From Tetmemena sp. SeJ-2015 (Eukaryota > Ciliophora > Spirotrichea > Sporadotrichida > Oxytrichidae): DNA of 64,000 bases. The position numbers were made by a program, and so were the translations under genes. Under the pieces are notes generated by a model. The model saw only the letters and a program-made list of their open reading frames with translations. It did not search any database and had not been told where the DNA came from. Every line of letters begins with the position of its first letter. Positions within the stretch are counted from its first letter, which is position 1. This document shows, piece after piece, positions 32,171 to 53,295 of this stretch. The stretch is from NCBI GenBank assembly GCA_027382625.1, contig JAJKFJ010021023.1, positions 1 to 64,000 on the forward strand. Direction: 5' to 3'.

Positions 32171-32400
32171 TCACTCGAAATCCTCTCTGGGCATCAATCT
32201 CAGCATAATCTTAGCTCTTTTGATCGATCTCTGTAACCTTGAGTCTCTCTTCTCATAGAACTCACTCAACAGATCTTCCTCAGAGTAAGTTCTCGTGGAG
32301 GTACTCAGCTTATCTCTAAGCGGTCTGAAGGGATTAATCTCTCCACTAGTGCAACAGAGGACTCCTCATTTCTCTTGAATACTGAAAAGAATGATCTCAT
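32171..32400 (-). CDS. Small unknown basic protein
   Basis: ATG at 32400: MRSFFSVFKRNEESSV, then with one frame change NPFRPLRDKLSTSTRTYSEE and a helical charged end LLSEFYEKRDSRLQRSIKRA, IMLRLMPREDFE, TGA 32171. Codon use and lack of AT drift support it as coding. The frame change implies one small IES in 32300-32370. No family recognised. Confidence 0.45.
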
Positions 32401-32944
32401 TTTATTATTATTGGTAAATTTATTAACTCTATCTCGTGCTTTTAATTAAAAAGTATCATCAAGTAAGAAGAATTGATTGCGCTATAATGAGTATTTTAGT
32501 ATACACTAGGAAAAATCTTTCGAGAAACCAAGTCACCTCAATAATCTTGATACTATCCTTCCTGGCGGGCTATTGCTATACAAAGCTATAGGAAGATTAC
32601 ATACTTAGGAGGAAAGCTTATCAACATAATGCAAACTTCATGCTTTTGTTTGACAGATATCCTTCAAATTGTTTTAAATTATAATTTAAAAGCTAGAATT
32701 AAGAAAAAACGATTTTTTGAATTTCCTAAATTACTTTTCACTTTAATCTATAGAATTAAGAGAGGAGCCTGTAGATTCATTAAACACTAACGATTGATTA
32801 TAAAGAAATTAAAATAGCAGTGAAATTTGCATAGTTTGAACAATATTCCAAAATTTATGACATGTATTACGCGTAGTTGTTCAACTTTTTGCTTACATTT
32901 GACCACACTAAGATGTTTTGGCAGATGTTTAATAATTTTTTAAA

Positions 32945-33110
32945 CAGCTCAGGACTTAGAAAATAGCAAATCTCAAAGCTAAAATTGCTCTCTCAGATGA
33001 AGTTCTTAAGAAGGAAGGACAAAAAGACGAGATTTCTCAAATGCTAATTCATATGGATAAGGTTGAGGTAGTAAATGAAAATGCAAACTTCAAAAATAGA
33101 TGAATTAGGT
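32945..33110 (+). CDS. Isolated coiled-coil coding segment
   Basis: A stretch reading QKIANLKAKIALSDEVLKKE and GQKDEISQMLIHMDKVEVVN, ending NANFKNR before TGA, preceded by an AG that could be a splice acceptor or IES boundary. There is no convincing upstream exon or start codon nearby. It may be a germline segment of a scrambled gene located elsewhere, or the end of a small gene whose first exon was not seen. Confidence 0.4.
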
Positions 33111-33238
33111 TATAATGGATTACGAAATTCTAATTGTCTGAAGAGTGAATTTATATCACTAACTTCTTTTGTCCATGTTTATAATGTTGGAAATGAATGT
33201 CAAAATTGTTTAAATTGAGTTGTAATATAGTTTTAAAA

Positions 33239-42818
<9,580 letters not shown>

Positions 42819-43025
42819 AACAACATATTTCTAGAAAATCTTCGTAAGTTGTTCTAATTTTAATTAATTTCTTAATCATTCTAATCAAGTATTCTTCTCC
42901 TCTCATATTAAAATATGATATGAATAAATTTACCTGAATTGCATTGAAATCTATCAAGCAAGAGTGGATTACGTATTTTGTCGATTTAAATTTGAAAGAA
43001 TTAATTAATTAAAAGGGTTTTATCA

Positions 43026-44314
43026 ATGGAAAAGTATAGTGGCTTGAAAACTATCGGCGATGGAACTTATGGCTCCGTTGTAAAAGCCATGAATATGAAG
43101 ACAGGTAACTAATCTTCACTTTTATTTAAAGACCTATCTTTCAAAATTTTAACAGACATCTAGGGGAGATTGTTGCAATCAAGAAAATGAAGAAAAAGTA
43201 CTACAAGTGGGACGCGTGTATATCCTTAAGAGAAATCCACTCCCTCATGAAACTAGCTCACCCTAATATCGTCAAACTATATGAAGTCATCCTTGAGAAA
43301 AATGTGCTTCACTTTGTCTTCGAATACTTAGACATGAATGTCTATCAACTCATGAAAGAGAGGAGGAAATTGTTCAGTGAGCATCAGATATAAAATGATC
43401 TCTATTTTTCATTGCTTGATGTTTTAGATAAGGAACATAATGTTCTAGACTCTTCAAGGCCTCGCATATATGCATAAAAACAACTACTTCCACAGGGACT
43501 TAAAACCAGAGAACTTACTTTGCTATCACTAGACAATTAAAATTGCAGATTTCGGGTAAAATTTTTAAAGTGGCTTCATTCAACTTTTAGTTTAGCAAAA
43601 GAAATAGATGGGAGGCCGCCTTTTACAGACTACGTTTCAACTCGTTGGTATCGAGCGCCTGAGATCCTACTGCGAGCTCCTGATTATAATGCTCCTATCG
43701 ATATTTTTGCGATGGGTGCAATTATGTCTGAGCTTTTTACAATGAGACCTCTTTTCCCTGGACAATCTGAGGCAGATTAAATGAACTGCATTTGCAAAAT
43801 TCTAGGAACCCCTTCTCGAATAATTTGGCCAGATGGACATAAATTAGCGCAGCAGCTAGGCTATAAGTTTCCTCAATTTTTACCTCAGAGCTTGTCAAGT
43901 ATAATCCAAAATGCAAGTGAAGAAGCGATTGAGCTGATATAAGCCATGCTTCACTACGATCCTAAGAAAAGACCAACAGCTTCTGAGTGTCTGCAGTTCA
44001 AGTTCTTTCATGTGAAGTTACCGTTCCCCGTTAACCCGCCGGAGTTCGAAGATTAAAAAAGTGCAAACAGCTACGAGGTGGATGAATTTGAAGGAAGCAT
44101 CAAGCCAACAAAAGAAAAATAAGAGTTCTAAGAAATGTGTGTATCTCTTTATTTAGAGTTCCAAAGTCGGGCGAGAATAGAATTGCTGAAATAAGAAAAT
44201 TAACTTAAATAAGAGGGTAAGAGGATGTCGAGTATGTAAATGATGAAGAGAAGTAGGTATAAGCCAGGTTTTAATACAGCAATAGAGCCTTCCAAGCTTA
44301 ATCTAGAGATATGA
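43026..44314 (+). CDS. MAK/ICK-type MAPK-related kinase
   Basis: ATG 43026. [60 protein letters not shown], the T-D-Y activation motif in [16 protein letters not shown], and [20 protein letters not shown] are those of the MAK/ICK/MOK group, kinases that control cilium length through intraflagellar transport. Introns at about 43106-43163, 43392-43430 and 43556-43595 join cleanly. The kinase core is free of IESs. After [10 protein letters not shown] and [12 protein letters not shown] the C-terminal tail becomes Gln/Lys-rich; its end (TGA 44312) is less certain because a small intron may lie at about 44139-44157. Confidence 0.87.
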
Positions 44315-44766
44315 ACATATTTAGAGTTGCATCCAGTAAATATACTTTCAAAGTTTTGTATTTCACTCGAATCAATAAATCAAGTTATTAAGAAAACAAC
44401 TCTTCAAGATTGAATTCTAGATAGTAAATTAAGCAATATTCTTCTTATATAAGTTTACAAATATTCAACGTTTCTATTTAGCTTTTACATCTTTCTAAAT
44501 TATTTTAGTTTATGCCTCCGACTTATTTGCTTGAATTCCTCCAGCTATTTTAGACTTTGGTTATAGAGATTCCCTTTTAGAAGTATTATTGGTAAATATA
44601 AGATATACTCGTTTTTTCTTCTTCACTTCTTCGCAAACTCTTCAATTATATTTTGTTTTAAACATATAAATATACATTTGCTGATTAAGATGAATGTTTG
44701 AAATAATTTAAGTGAATAGATGATTTCTTAATTCTTAATTAATTAAATAAAAATTTATGAAACTAA
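44315..44766. other. Intergenic spacer
   Basis: AT-rich 450 bp between the convergent MAK-like kinase and a minus-strand gene. No coding frame recognised. Confidence 0.45.
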
Positions 44767-46641
44767 TCAAATAACCTTATTGGAGGATAAGGAAATAAGT
44801 TTAGACTTGGCTGCTTGATCTCTGCTGATTTAACTGATTTAATGTTCCTTCTAATGCTGAACTATAGATACTTTGATACTCTTGAGTAACTGCTCATCTT
44901 GTAAACTGCGTTCATAGGATACAGATTCCAAATTTGAATTGAGTAGCCCTTCCTTGATATCTTCCACTGTTATTACTGTTAAACTGTTTGAGTTGCTATC
45001 ATCAATTTACTGATATTTGCTATAATCTTTGCTTTTATAAGCTTCACTCTATTGCTTTTTGAAAGCTGCAGCCATGTTCATTACAGTCAAACACTAAAAT
45101 GAAGGAAAATAAAGAGGTTTAATAAATAAATTTGATTAGTTAATCACTACATAAGCTTATTCTTAAAGCGTTGTTCATCCTATTTGTCGAAATATGTTTG
45201 AGTGCTCATATTTCTTCCTTCTTTAAGTGGCTGAAGCTATCTCGTGTTTCTCTATCTGTGCCAAGTTTGTATGACTCTAGCGGCTTCATTCTCTAGCTAT
45301 CTTATCAATTTCATGTCGAAGGCTCCTCTCTAAACGCACTACTAAATTTTGCCTTAATTTCCTTCATTTAGTTAGTAGGCTTAATTTATCTCTCTTCTGT
45401 GCTATCTCTTAGGATACTGGTCTTCTTTGGAGAATTAATTTAGCTTTAGACCTCAACTTGTTTTTATGAAGGAGACTGTATTATTTGAGAACTCTTTCTC
45501 GATCTGTCTTATCTCTCTTCCTCTGAACATGCAGTGATCTGGCTTGACTTATTTATTATACCTTGCTACTCATTTTCTCCTATCATAATTGTGGAGATAA
45601 CTGGAGCATTTACTATTTGAGAGGTATATTCATAACTCTTATTTTCATTCAGATTTTGAAGTTTGTTGCTGTTTTAAGCTTTTATAGAGTCCTTTATTGA
45701 TCTCTCGAGCAAATAAAAAAAATAAGCTAAATGAAAGTGTCTGTGTCATCCAAGTCTCGCAGGTTAATTTCTTTCTTTATATTGAAATGTAAGTAAATAA
45801 AATAGGAGATAATAATAAATTCTTTATTTTTGAGTTAAGAAATTAAAGTATATATCTAAAATAAGAAACACTTATTGATGAGCAATAATAGTCTTCTCCT
45901 TAAGATTTCTGAGAGGATATTCAGTTTAAAAATGAAAGTGTAAGAGTGCTTGATCTCTGCTCTTTTGATTTGCACTGGCATGTCCTGACAAATTATTTCC
46001 CCCGAACTCTCATTCAAAATGCTACTGATCTCTTTCAATTGCTAATGGCTCTCTACAAGTGCTTAGTTTTTAACTCTCAGCTAGTCTTATTCTACATAGT
46101 CGTTTGTATCATCAGCCAATCCACTGAACTTAAGTTACTTCTTGTTGTTGTTATTGTTAATCGATACTTCCTCTTTTGAGTTACTAGAGTATGTCTTCTG
46201 CCTGTATTATCGACTCTTGCTTATGAGACGTGGAGTTTTGAGCAAACTAGACTACCTCTGAGAAAAGTAGTTCTAGTTTTCATTATCATAGTGCAAGATT
46301 GGCTGTCTTTAGTCAACTTACTCTGAGAAGAAGTTAATTGGCTTTTCCTCAGAGTTCATGAAGGATGGCTATGGCGCCTATCTATGAGGAGATGGCACTT
46401 CATTAGTAAAAATGTAACCATTCAAATTATGTTATAGTGTTTTGAGTTTGATCAAAAGTGCCTATCTTTTGTAGAAGAGTAGCAAGTTCTTGCTAGCTTT
46501 GGCTGTGAGAAATTACTCTCTTTTCTATTAATTTTGCACCTGACTAGCAATCTGAACTCCCACGGAGACTGTTTTGCTTGTGGAACTCATTTACTCGTTC
46601 TCTTCTGCTTCTCCTGTATTTTGAGTTATTCTGACCCCCAT
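44767..46641 (-). CDS. Unknown Gln/Ser-rich coiled-coil protein
   Basis: ATG at 46641: MGVRITQNTGEAEENEQMSS, then a frame that stays open for over 800 bp using TAA/TAG as Gln, through SSLLKTPRLISKSRQYRQKT, a polyasparagine run and VKNQALVESHQQLKEISSIL. Further pieces at 45330-45180 (LERSLRHEIDKIARE; QRRKKYEHSNIFRQIG) and 45080-44770 (AAAFKKQQSEAYKSKDYSKY; TVEDIKEGLLNSNLESVSYE) complete it to TGA 44767. Two in-frame TGAs near 45280 and 45170 mark unresolved IESs. Family not recognised. Confidence 0.6.
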
Positions 46642-47945
46642 TATTCCTCACAATTTATTTATGATCTCATTAATTGAAAGCAAAACCTTTTTAAAAAGGG
46701 ATGGTCTATTGTGCTATTTGAAACTTAAATATAAACTATAAATCACTCTTTGATAGAGTATTAAATTTTTAGAGCATCTATGGAATTTAGCAGTAGAAGT
46801 GAGTATTTACTTTAGTTTTGTATTTGTAGCATTTTAATGTTTTTGAATTCCCAAAAAATGTTAATGAAGTGAATTTCATTATTTTTTTAAACTTTTATCT
46901 TATAATCTATAAATAAGAAAGTGGGTAAATGTATTTAGCAGCTTTATAATTTTTAGCTCATTCTTAATTTTATATTAAAATGTAATCTATATTTTAAATA
47001 GCAGATAGTGAATTTCTCTTTTTGACTAAGTCTTCTTAATTTTCATTTTATTTTATTTGTAATGGCTGCCTTATATCATTTGAATAAGCATTTTCAATAT
47101 CTATATCACGCATGTGCCTTTCTTGTTTGTTCAGAGACAAAAATTATTTCACTAAAAAGAAATTAAAATCTTACTTTCATTCAAAAATTAAAAATAATTT
47201 CTTGACTCAAAAATATAATTTATTTTTTAAGCACAAAAATGTTCACACAATTGAAAATGTAGTATAAAATTGACATCAAAACTTAATCTTCTGAAGATTG
47301 ATCTGAAATTTGAAAATGGTTATTTGCGCACGCTATCTGCTTGGATTCAGTTTATATTTTTTGAACATTTTCAGAAGCATCTATGATATCATATAAGTTT
47401 TCTACTATCTTCGCTGTTCTCTAGCTCTCTAAATCTTCATCTTAATTAAAAAAAAACTTACAGATATAGCAAATAAGAAAATGGATTATTAATTCTTGAT
47501 AATAGATGATATTAAATTTAAAGCTCTCTTTTTTTAATATTTAAGTGAATAAAAAAATTATGACATCCTTTTATTGGAGTTACTTAATTCTCTTTTCTGA
47601 ACTTTAGATACTACTTATTGGTTCTTAATATGTTTTCTGAGGAGATGGACTCGATGATTGCTCCAATTAAAATTTATTATAATGCAGTCATATTATAAAA
47701 ATTAAACAACTAAATTGTTTGTTAATTATTAATACTATTTTAAATCTTAATTTATTTATATATTGAATATGATAAATATGGGCTTCAGATATGCGCATGT
47801 GTCTTATTCTATTATATTGAGTTAATTTATTTTTAAGTTCATTTAATATTTACATAAAGGATCGATAAAATAATCCATATATAAATTGCAGATACTGTAG
47901 AAGCATAGAAGAGCTATCTTTATCAAAAGTCTTCAACTTAGTTGT
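46642..47945. other. AT-rich germline spacer
   Basis: 1.3 kb of very AT-rich DNA. No coding frame with plausible composition on either strand. It may be intergenic or germline-limited. Confidence 0.5.
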
Positions 47946-48671
47946 TCATAGTGTTGATGTTGAACTATTTACTCTTATTTTCTGCAGTTCCCAAAATGTC
48001 TATTTGAACTTCAAAAATGCAAGATCTAAAAAAATATTAATGTGAACTATATTTGTAGCCTTCCCCTGTAGTTGTGTATTTTAGTTTCCTATGATGCCCT
48101 CCATTATTTTCTTAGCCTTTGCTTTATTATTGAGGATGGTAAGTCTATTGGTTTGCTGCTCTTTAAATACTTTCTGCTCTCTGCTTTCTTTCATCCTCTC
48201 TTAATTTGAGAGTAAAGGCTCTGCAACTTAACATCATAGATTTAATAAAGATAGTTATAATAAACTCTATCCTCCTGCACTACACTCACTAAGTCTGGGG
48301 GAAAATAGTCTTCCCTCAGCTCTAAGAGGTAGAGGCGAACGTGCTAGTCTTTAACTCTGAGATTAAGAGAGAAGGGTTTGAGGGGGCGAGCGTGAGTTTC
48401 TCGAGATAGAGTTTTGACTTACACCTTCCATTTTATTGAGAGTTGACGTTTAATAGTCAGTTTGAATAGGAGAACTTACTCTTTGGTTTTAAATTTGGTG
48501 AAGACTGTTCCTATGTCTGTGTCCTGATGCCATTTCATGCTTCCTCACGAGGGTAGTGGAACTAATTGACATTATCTTTGCTGCCCTATCTGTGGATTCC
48601 TTTAAATCCATATCTATATCTGCTTGGGTTGAGGTCAGTGACTCACTAATTTACTTTATTGATGAGAGCAT
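47946..48671 (-). CDS. Unknown protein
   Basis: ATG at 48671: MLSSIKQISESLTSTQADID and KESTDRAAKIMSISSTTLVR, then after a frame change HQDTDIGTVFTKFKTKEQVL, LFKLTIKRQLSIKWKVQVKT, a conserved-looking LYLLELREDYFPPDLVSVVQ and YYNYLYQIYDVKLQSLYSQI. A final segment (KESREQKVFKEQQTNRLTIL) ends at TGA 47946. GC-rich coding codons stand out against the surrounding AT-rich DNA. Two IESs are implied (about 48540 and 48225). No family recognised; about 230 residues. Confidence 0.6.
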
Positions 48672-49870
48672 ATGGTTTTTAGACTTTGGAGTCTTGAACA
48701 TATTTCAAAAATAAGTGGAATAAAATTCCATTCTTGTGGAGAAAAATTATATTTTGGGTTATAAGCACTAAATGAACAGATCTTAAAAATTTTAGATAAT
48801 TTAGGTATCTAATTAGACCCATTATGTGATAACATCAAATTGCAAACTATTTTATTTAAACATATTTCCATCTTAAAATTTAAGCAAGATAGATTTAATC
48901 TTAATTGGATCCCCTCGAAGTCTTGGCCTGCAAATTCAAATAAACCTATCTGCAAGTGCTCTTTGTTTTAAGGTTCTTTTCATTATCTTTGGATATAGTT
49001 TGACTGATATTCCCATAAGCTTATTTTGAGCTGCTTTGACTCAAATTGTCGTAAATAGCAAGTTTCTAACCATTTCTCGTATGAATACAAAAATGTGCTA
49101 TTTTGTTAATGATTGGGAGTTGAAGTGAAGGAATTGGGGTCTCTGATCATTTCACGTGGAGTTTTGCTTTGATTAAATCTACGAACTTAATTTTATCTAG
49201 ACTTTTCTTATTAAATTTTATTTATTTTTTCATTCTTATTCCCAATTTGTTAATCAAGAAGTAGTTGCATATATATTAAATGAGAGAATAGCGGATGATT
49301 GAAGTGCATCTGAGTATTCATTAAATAGTATTGGCTTGGATTCGCTACCTTCGAGATGCATAGACCTCTCTTCAAAAAGGTTGATGTTCTTAGTCTAAAT
49401 TGATGCCCTTCGAGATCCAACTTTGCTGTTTGCCTTGGACTATTATAAATTTAAACTTGAAATAATATTTAAATGATGGACGGATTTTTCGAATGTAAGT
49501 TTGAATTTGAAGGCTTAGTTATTGTTAGTCGCTTAGTCATAATACTTTGGTGGTTGGTGCTATCAATTCCAGATTTGGTGTTTAAGGGTGCGTTTTTAGG
49601 GATGGAGAGGATGTTTGATTGGGAACGGACGATTTTATTTTTTGTTTCACTGTCATTGGACGTTTGATACGCTTTCTAGTTGCTAGTTATCATCGCTTGG
49701 TGGACACTCAATAAATTAAGAGAGAGACATAATCAACAAACAAAGTGAGATAAGTATAGTAGTGAAGATTTCTTCATTATGAAATGATTTAATATTTAGG
49801 GGATTGCCTGAAATAGGCTCGAGTTACACATTAGCAAATGAAAATTCCTTATCATGCATGATTGAACCGC
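48672..49870. other. AT-rich germline spacer
   Basis: 1.2 kb with no supported gene. A 64-codon open frame at 49473-49667 was not accepted. Confidence 0.45.
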
Positions 49871-50089
49871 TCAAACCACCACCGTTGCTAGCACCTTATA
49901 ATTGATATAAATATATTTTAGTTTGTCTTTGGTGAACATATATTCCTTCTTGATAGAGTTTCTTACCTCAAAAGGAGCTTCAATATATTGAATTTCTGGA
50001 GACTCGTCTATGCTTATTCCATCTGACCCTCCAATATCAAATTCTTTCATTTGTTTTTCTAAACTATTGATCTTCAAAAATAAATACAT
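49871..50089 (-). CDS. Small unknown acidic segment
   Basis: Minus-strand frame KINSLEKQMKEFDIGGSDGI, SIDESPEIQYIEAPFE followed by a GT...AG interval and VLATVVV, TGA 49871. The upstream ATG at 50089 may lie inside an intron, so this is likely the C-terminal exon pair of a short gene. No family recognised. Confidence 0.4.
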   Translation of the reverse strand: MYLFLKINSLEKQMKEFDIGGSDGISIDESPEIQYIEAPFEVRNSIKKEYMFTKDKLKYIYINYKVLATVVV

Positions 50090-50441
50090 TAATTATATTG
50101 CATATTTGATGATAGCCTGTGCTATGTTATTCTTAAGATTTTCATTGAGTAGTGAACTTGTGGATTTGCACTATTATGAGGACTTGAGGAGCTTAGATCT
50201 TGACTCAAATGGGACTATACCACTGCATTTTAAGCTGCTGTTTTGGATGCTATTAATTTGAGTTTTTTTGGGCTTCTACATTAACAGTCTTAATTCAATG
50301 TAATTCAGTTCTATCTTAATTAATGCAATGATTTCAAATATTATATTGTTAACTCTATTTATTTAAACACTAGAGAGACATATTATATCAATTTATAAAC
50401 CATCAAGTGAAATTATAAATAATATTTAGATTACTAACAAA

Positions 50442-51254
50442 ATGTCTTTAGCTCAATTGAATTTCATGCAAGATAGAAACTTAGATCTGCCAAAGGTTAG
50501 AGACTCTGCAGTTTACCGTATATTGACTGGTGCGACTTTATCTAGTAAGATTAGTGGTGATAATTTTGAAGTTAGCTTTATTCGGCACTTACATTGGTGA
50601 CATCCTCTACAATATGGACAGAATCAAGCATGCCAAAACTTATCGTCTTTCATGGTTCAAAGGCGCTGCTATTCTTTCACTTGGCTTTTTCAGTAATTTA
50701 ATATCTACCCTAATAATTAACATTATTTAGCTGCTAATGAAGTAGTTTACACTTATTTTCAAACCTCTAAAATGTACCACAACTTTTGGAATACAAATTA
50801 TTTTGAGTATATTTTATTTTTGGATTGACTACAGCATTGCTGGCTATGCTTCCTATAAAGTGCTATTTCCCTATCTCAGAAGGACTCTAATTACTGACAA
50901 AAACTCTATTATCAAAATGCGATGCTAGAAATACTGCCTCAGCTTGACTATTTATGGCATGCTTTATGAAAGATAAACCACATCCAATTCTAATTAAAAG
51001 ATAAAGGCTTATTTAATTAATTTATTTGTAATTAAATATTTAAAAAGAAGATTCTTCAGATATTAAAATAATAATCTTACAAAGACAAAAAGAGTTATTA
51101 AAGTCTTTTTTGAAGGAGATGAGTCTTTATATTTTTTGTTTATCTGGAATTTAAGAGGACGAAGGTAATTCTACAGTAGATAAAAAATAATGAGACTCCC
51201 TACTAACTAGATGAGGAAGAGGAATTTATTCGAATATATTAGTAGAAAAAATAA
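50442..51254 (+). CDS. Multi-pass membrane protein, unknown
   Basis: ATG 50442: MSLAQLNFMQDRNLDLPKVR, SAVYRILTGATLSSK, then after a 22-bp IES LALFGTYIGDILYNMDRIKH, a hydrophobic helix LGFFSNLISTLIINII, a second FGIQIILSIFYFWIDYSIAG and a third near IYGM. Positively charged, Lys/Arg-rich C-terminus to TGA 51252. The spacing (helix, KxxKxxTT, helix, YASYKVLFPYLRR) looks like a small organelle membrane protein. Family not recognised. The last 250 bp are AT-rich and could be untranslated. Confidence 0.55.
50547..50571. other. 22-bp IES with pointer AAG
   Basis: AAG at 50547-50549 and 50569-50571. Removing 22 bp corrects the frame, joining GATLSSK to LALFGTYIGD. Confidence 0.5.
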
Positions 51255-51280
51255 ATGAATTGATGTTCTAGAAGCTTATG

Positions 51281-51950
51281 AAGACAAAGCAGTTTGCTTT
51301 TTTTAATCTGGCTCCTAAGAGATACTCAGACGATGGGGAAGAATTAGAAATAGATAGTGATCCAAATGCTGCGATTGGAGGTTTGATTCCCATGGTAGCA
51401 GTTCATGATGACAGACAGGACTAGATAATTCAGATGAACACAGAAGTTAATAAAAAGCTTGGCAACGCACTTAAGCTTAAAAAAAAAGTTCATATTTTCT
51501 CATTTTTGATTACAAAGATTTTTTAGCTCTTGCTAATGAATTAAGATCAAAGAAACGTATATTCGAGGATTGCAGAAGCAAAAAAAAGAGAAAAATGAGG
51601 CAAAGGATATATCGCTAATTAATCTTTCTTTTAATAGATATTATACAAATCCTATCAAATTCCAAAAGTAAAAATGCTTGAAAGTTTAAGAGTAAATTAT
51701 AATAACAAATATTAAGCAGGAACATATTTTATCTCTTATAATTGTGTCTAAATTCCTTAGTGATGAAAAATTAAAGGGCATCTTCCCAACTTACTTATAT
51801 AGATATCCAAAATAAGATTCTTCTAATCTTGAATTTAAAAGGGTTCCTCCTCCTGACAATCTATCAGTAATGAAAATAGTTAAATTTTCAAAGAATCAAT
51901 TAAGTTATGTTGAAATGAATAGAGTCAGTTATATCTGAAGAGTTATAAAG
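51281..51950 (+). CDS. Unknown protein, discontinuous coding pieces
   Basis: First piece MKTKQFAFFNLAPKRYSDDG, ELEIDSDPNAAIGGLIPMVA, QMNTEVNKKLGNALKLKKK. A second piece at about 51760-51940 reads SDEKLKGIFPTYLYRYPKQD, LEFKRVPPPDNLSVMKIVKF. The DNA between is AT-rich and contains stops in every frame, consistent with one or more IESs. End not determined. No family recognised. Confidence 0.45.
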
Positions 51951-52135
51951 TTGAAACTTGGTTATAGATTTCCTGTAAGTCATAAATCCATAGAAGAGTA
52001 GGGTCTTATATAAACATTGTTTCTGGAGTTACTTCTGCTGTGATTATTCTTAGCGTGTTGAGTAGTAATTTAGTTAATAATTTGATCTCTAGTCTTTTTG
52101 ACTTGAGCAGATGGCATCGGTATACCACCTCCAGC

Positions 52136-52900
52136 TCAATAAAGTATACAATAATATTTTTAGCTTTGCTTAGGTGTGCTTTTCTAGATGACTACAAGGC
52201 AGAACTTTTTGATTAATAGTTCGACATTTAACATAATCAACAAAAGAAAATTAAATTGTGTAAATATAGATTTAGGAGAAGCTTTCTCTTTGGTAATACT
52301 CATCTTGCTATTCTAGCTTTGAGTTCTAAACTTAATCTTAGATGACGATTTCATCTGATTCTTATTGCCAACTCATTCTCTGGGAATCTTAATTGTAAAG
52401 TGAGGTTGGACTCATTTGAGCGATTGGGTTTAGTTTTTAGTGGCTTTTGTTTCTTAGGTGCTACTGTGAGCTGACAGATTTGTTCCTCAAATAATTTATA
52501 AGACAAAAATGGTTTGGAGAAGAAGTGACTGGAGGCAATCTGCTCTGTTCTTGATTCGCAAAACTTTACTTTGCAAATGAAATTGAAGTTATTTATTAAT
52601 GTGCAAATACTTTGCATCATTCCATTAAACATAGTAAGCTAAAATCTGACTAAAAAGTATGTTGAGCATCATTATTCTTTGCTGTGGAGAATTGCTGTTG
52701 AAGCAGTGGTTTTCCCTTGCTTGAGACTTGCTATAACTAATAGAGAGGCTAGGGTTATGGATCATTTATGTCAGGCCCTCCGTAGCTGTGGTTCCTCTAG
52801 CGAGTTGGACTCATACCCAATACTCCCTTCTCGAGTTGCTTTCTTCTCAATGAACCCTAGACAGGAACAGGGAAGGGCTACTATTCGTAAATTTAGATTC
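52136..52900 (-). CDS. Possible unknown gene, discontinuous
   Basis: Minus-strand pieces with protein-like composition: IHNPSLSISYSKSQARENHC (about 52770), SHFFSKPFLSYKLFEEQICQ and NESNLTLQLRFPENELA (52540-52360), then SSSKIKFRTQSQNSKMSITK (about 52340) running to TGA 52136. Start codon not determined. An open frame on the opposite strand at 52679-52912 is treated as a shadow. Confidence 0.35.
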
Positions 52901-53295
52901 AATCAATCTTAATGATTAAAAACAATCTTTGAAATAGTAGGGAGAAGGCTGAACTACGCTTTGTGTCAGAGCCTATTAAGCCTACTGCTTATAGTCTAAA
53001 TATGTCAAATTTTGTGTCAATATTTAAATAAAAAATTTCCAATTTATTGCTTTCAAAGAGGATGTATAAAGATAACTGCAAAAAATTTTACTCGACTTAA
53101 TTATTATTAATGAGTTAGATCAAGAGCATTTAATTATAGTTGAATGTGAAAGAGAATCAAACTAATTTAAATGGACTGAGTAGATGAAGCAATAATTTAA
53201 GCAAGAAAGAAAACATCTCTTATGCTAGGTGACAAGAGTACTCAGAAACGATTTTAAATATTCTTTATTGCTTTGATGCTACTTAAAAAAATGAC

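Noticed and set aside
49473..49667. 64-codon hydrophobic frame
   Set aside because: No continuation in the ciliate code, no conserved features, and codon composition like the surrounding spacer.
52679..52912. 77-codon plus-strand frame
   Set aside because: The minus strand reads with more protein-like sequence and links to neighbouring minus-strand pieces; still uncertain.
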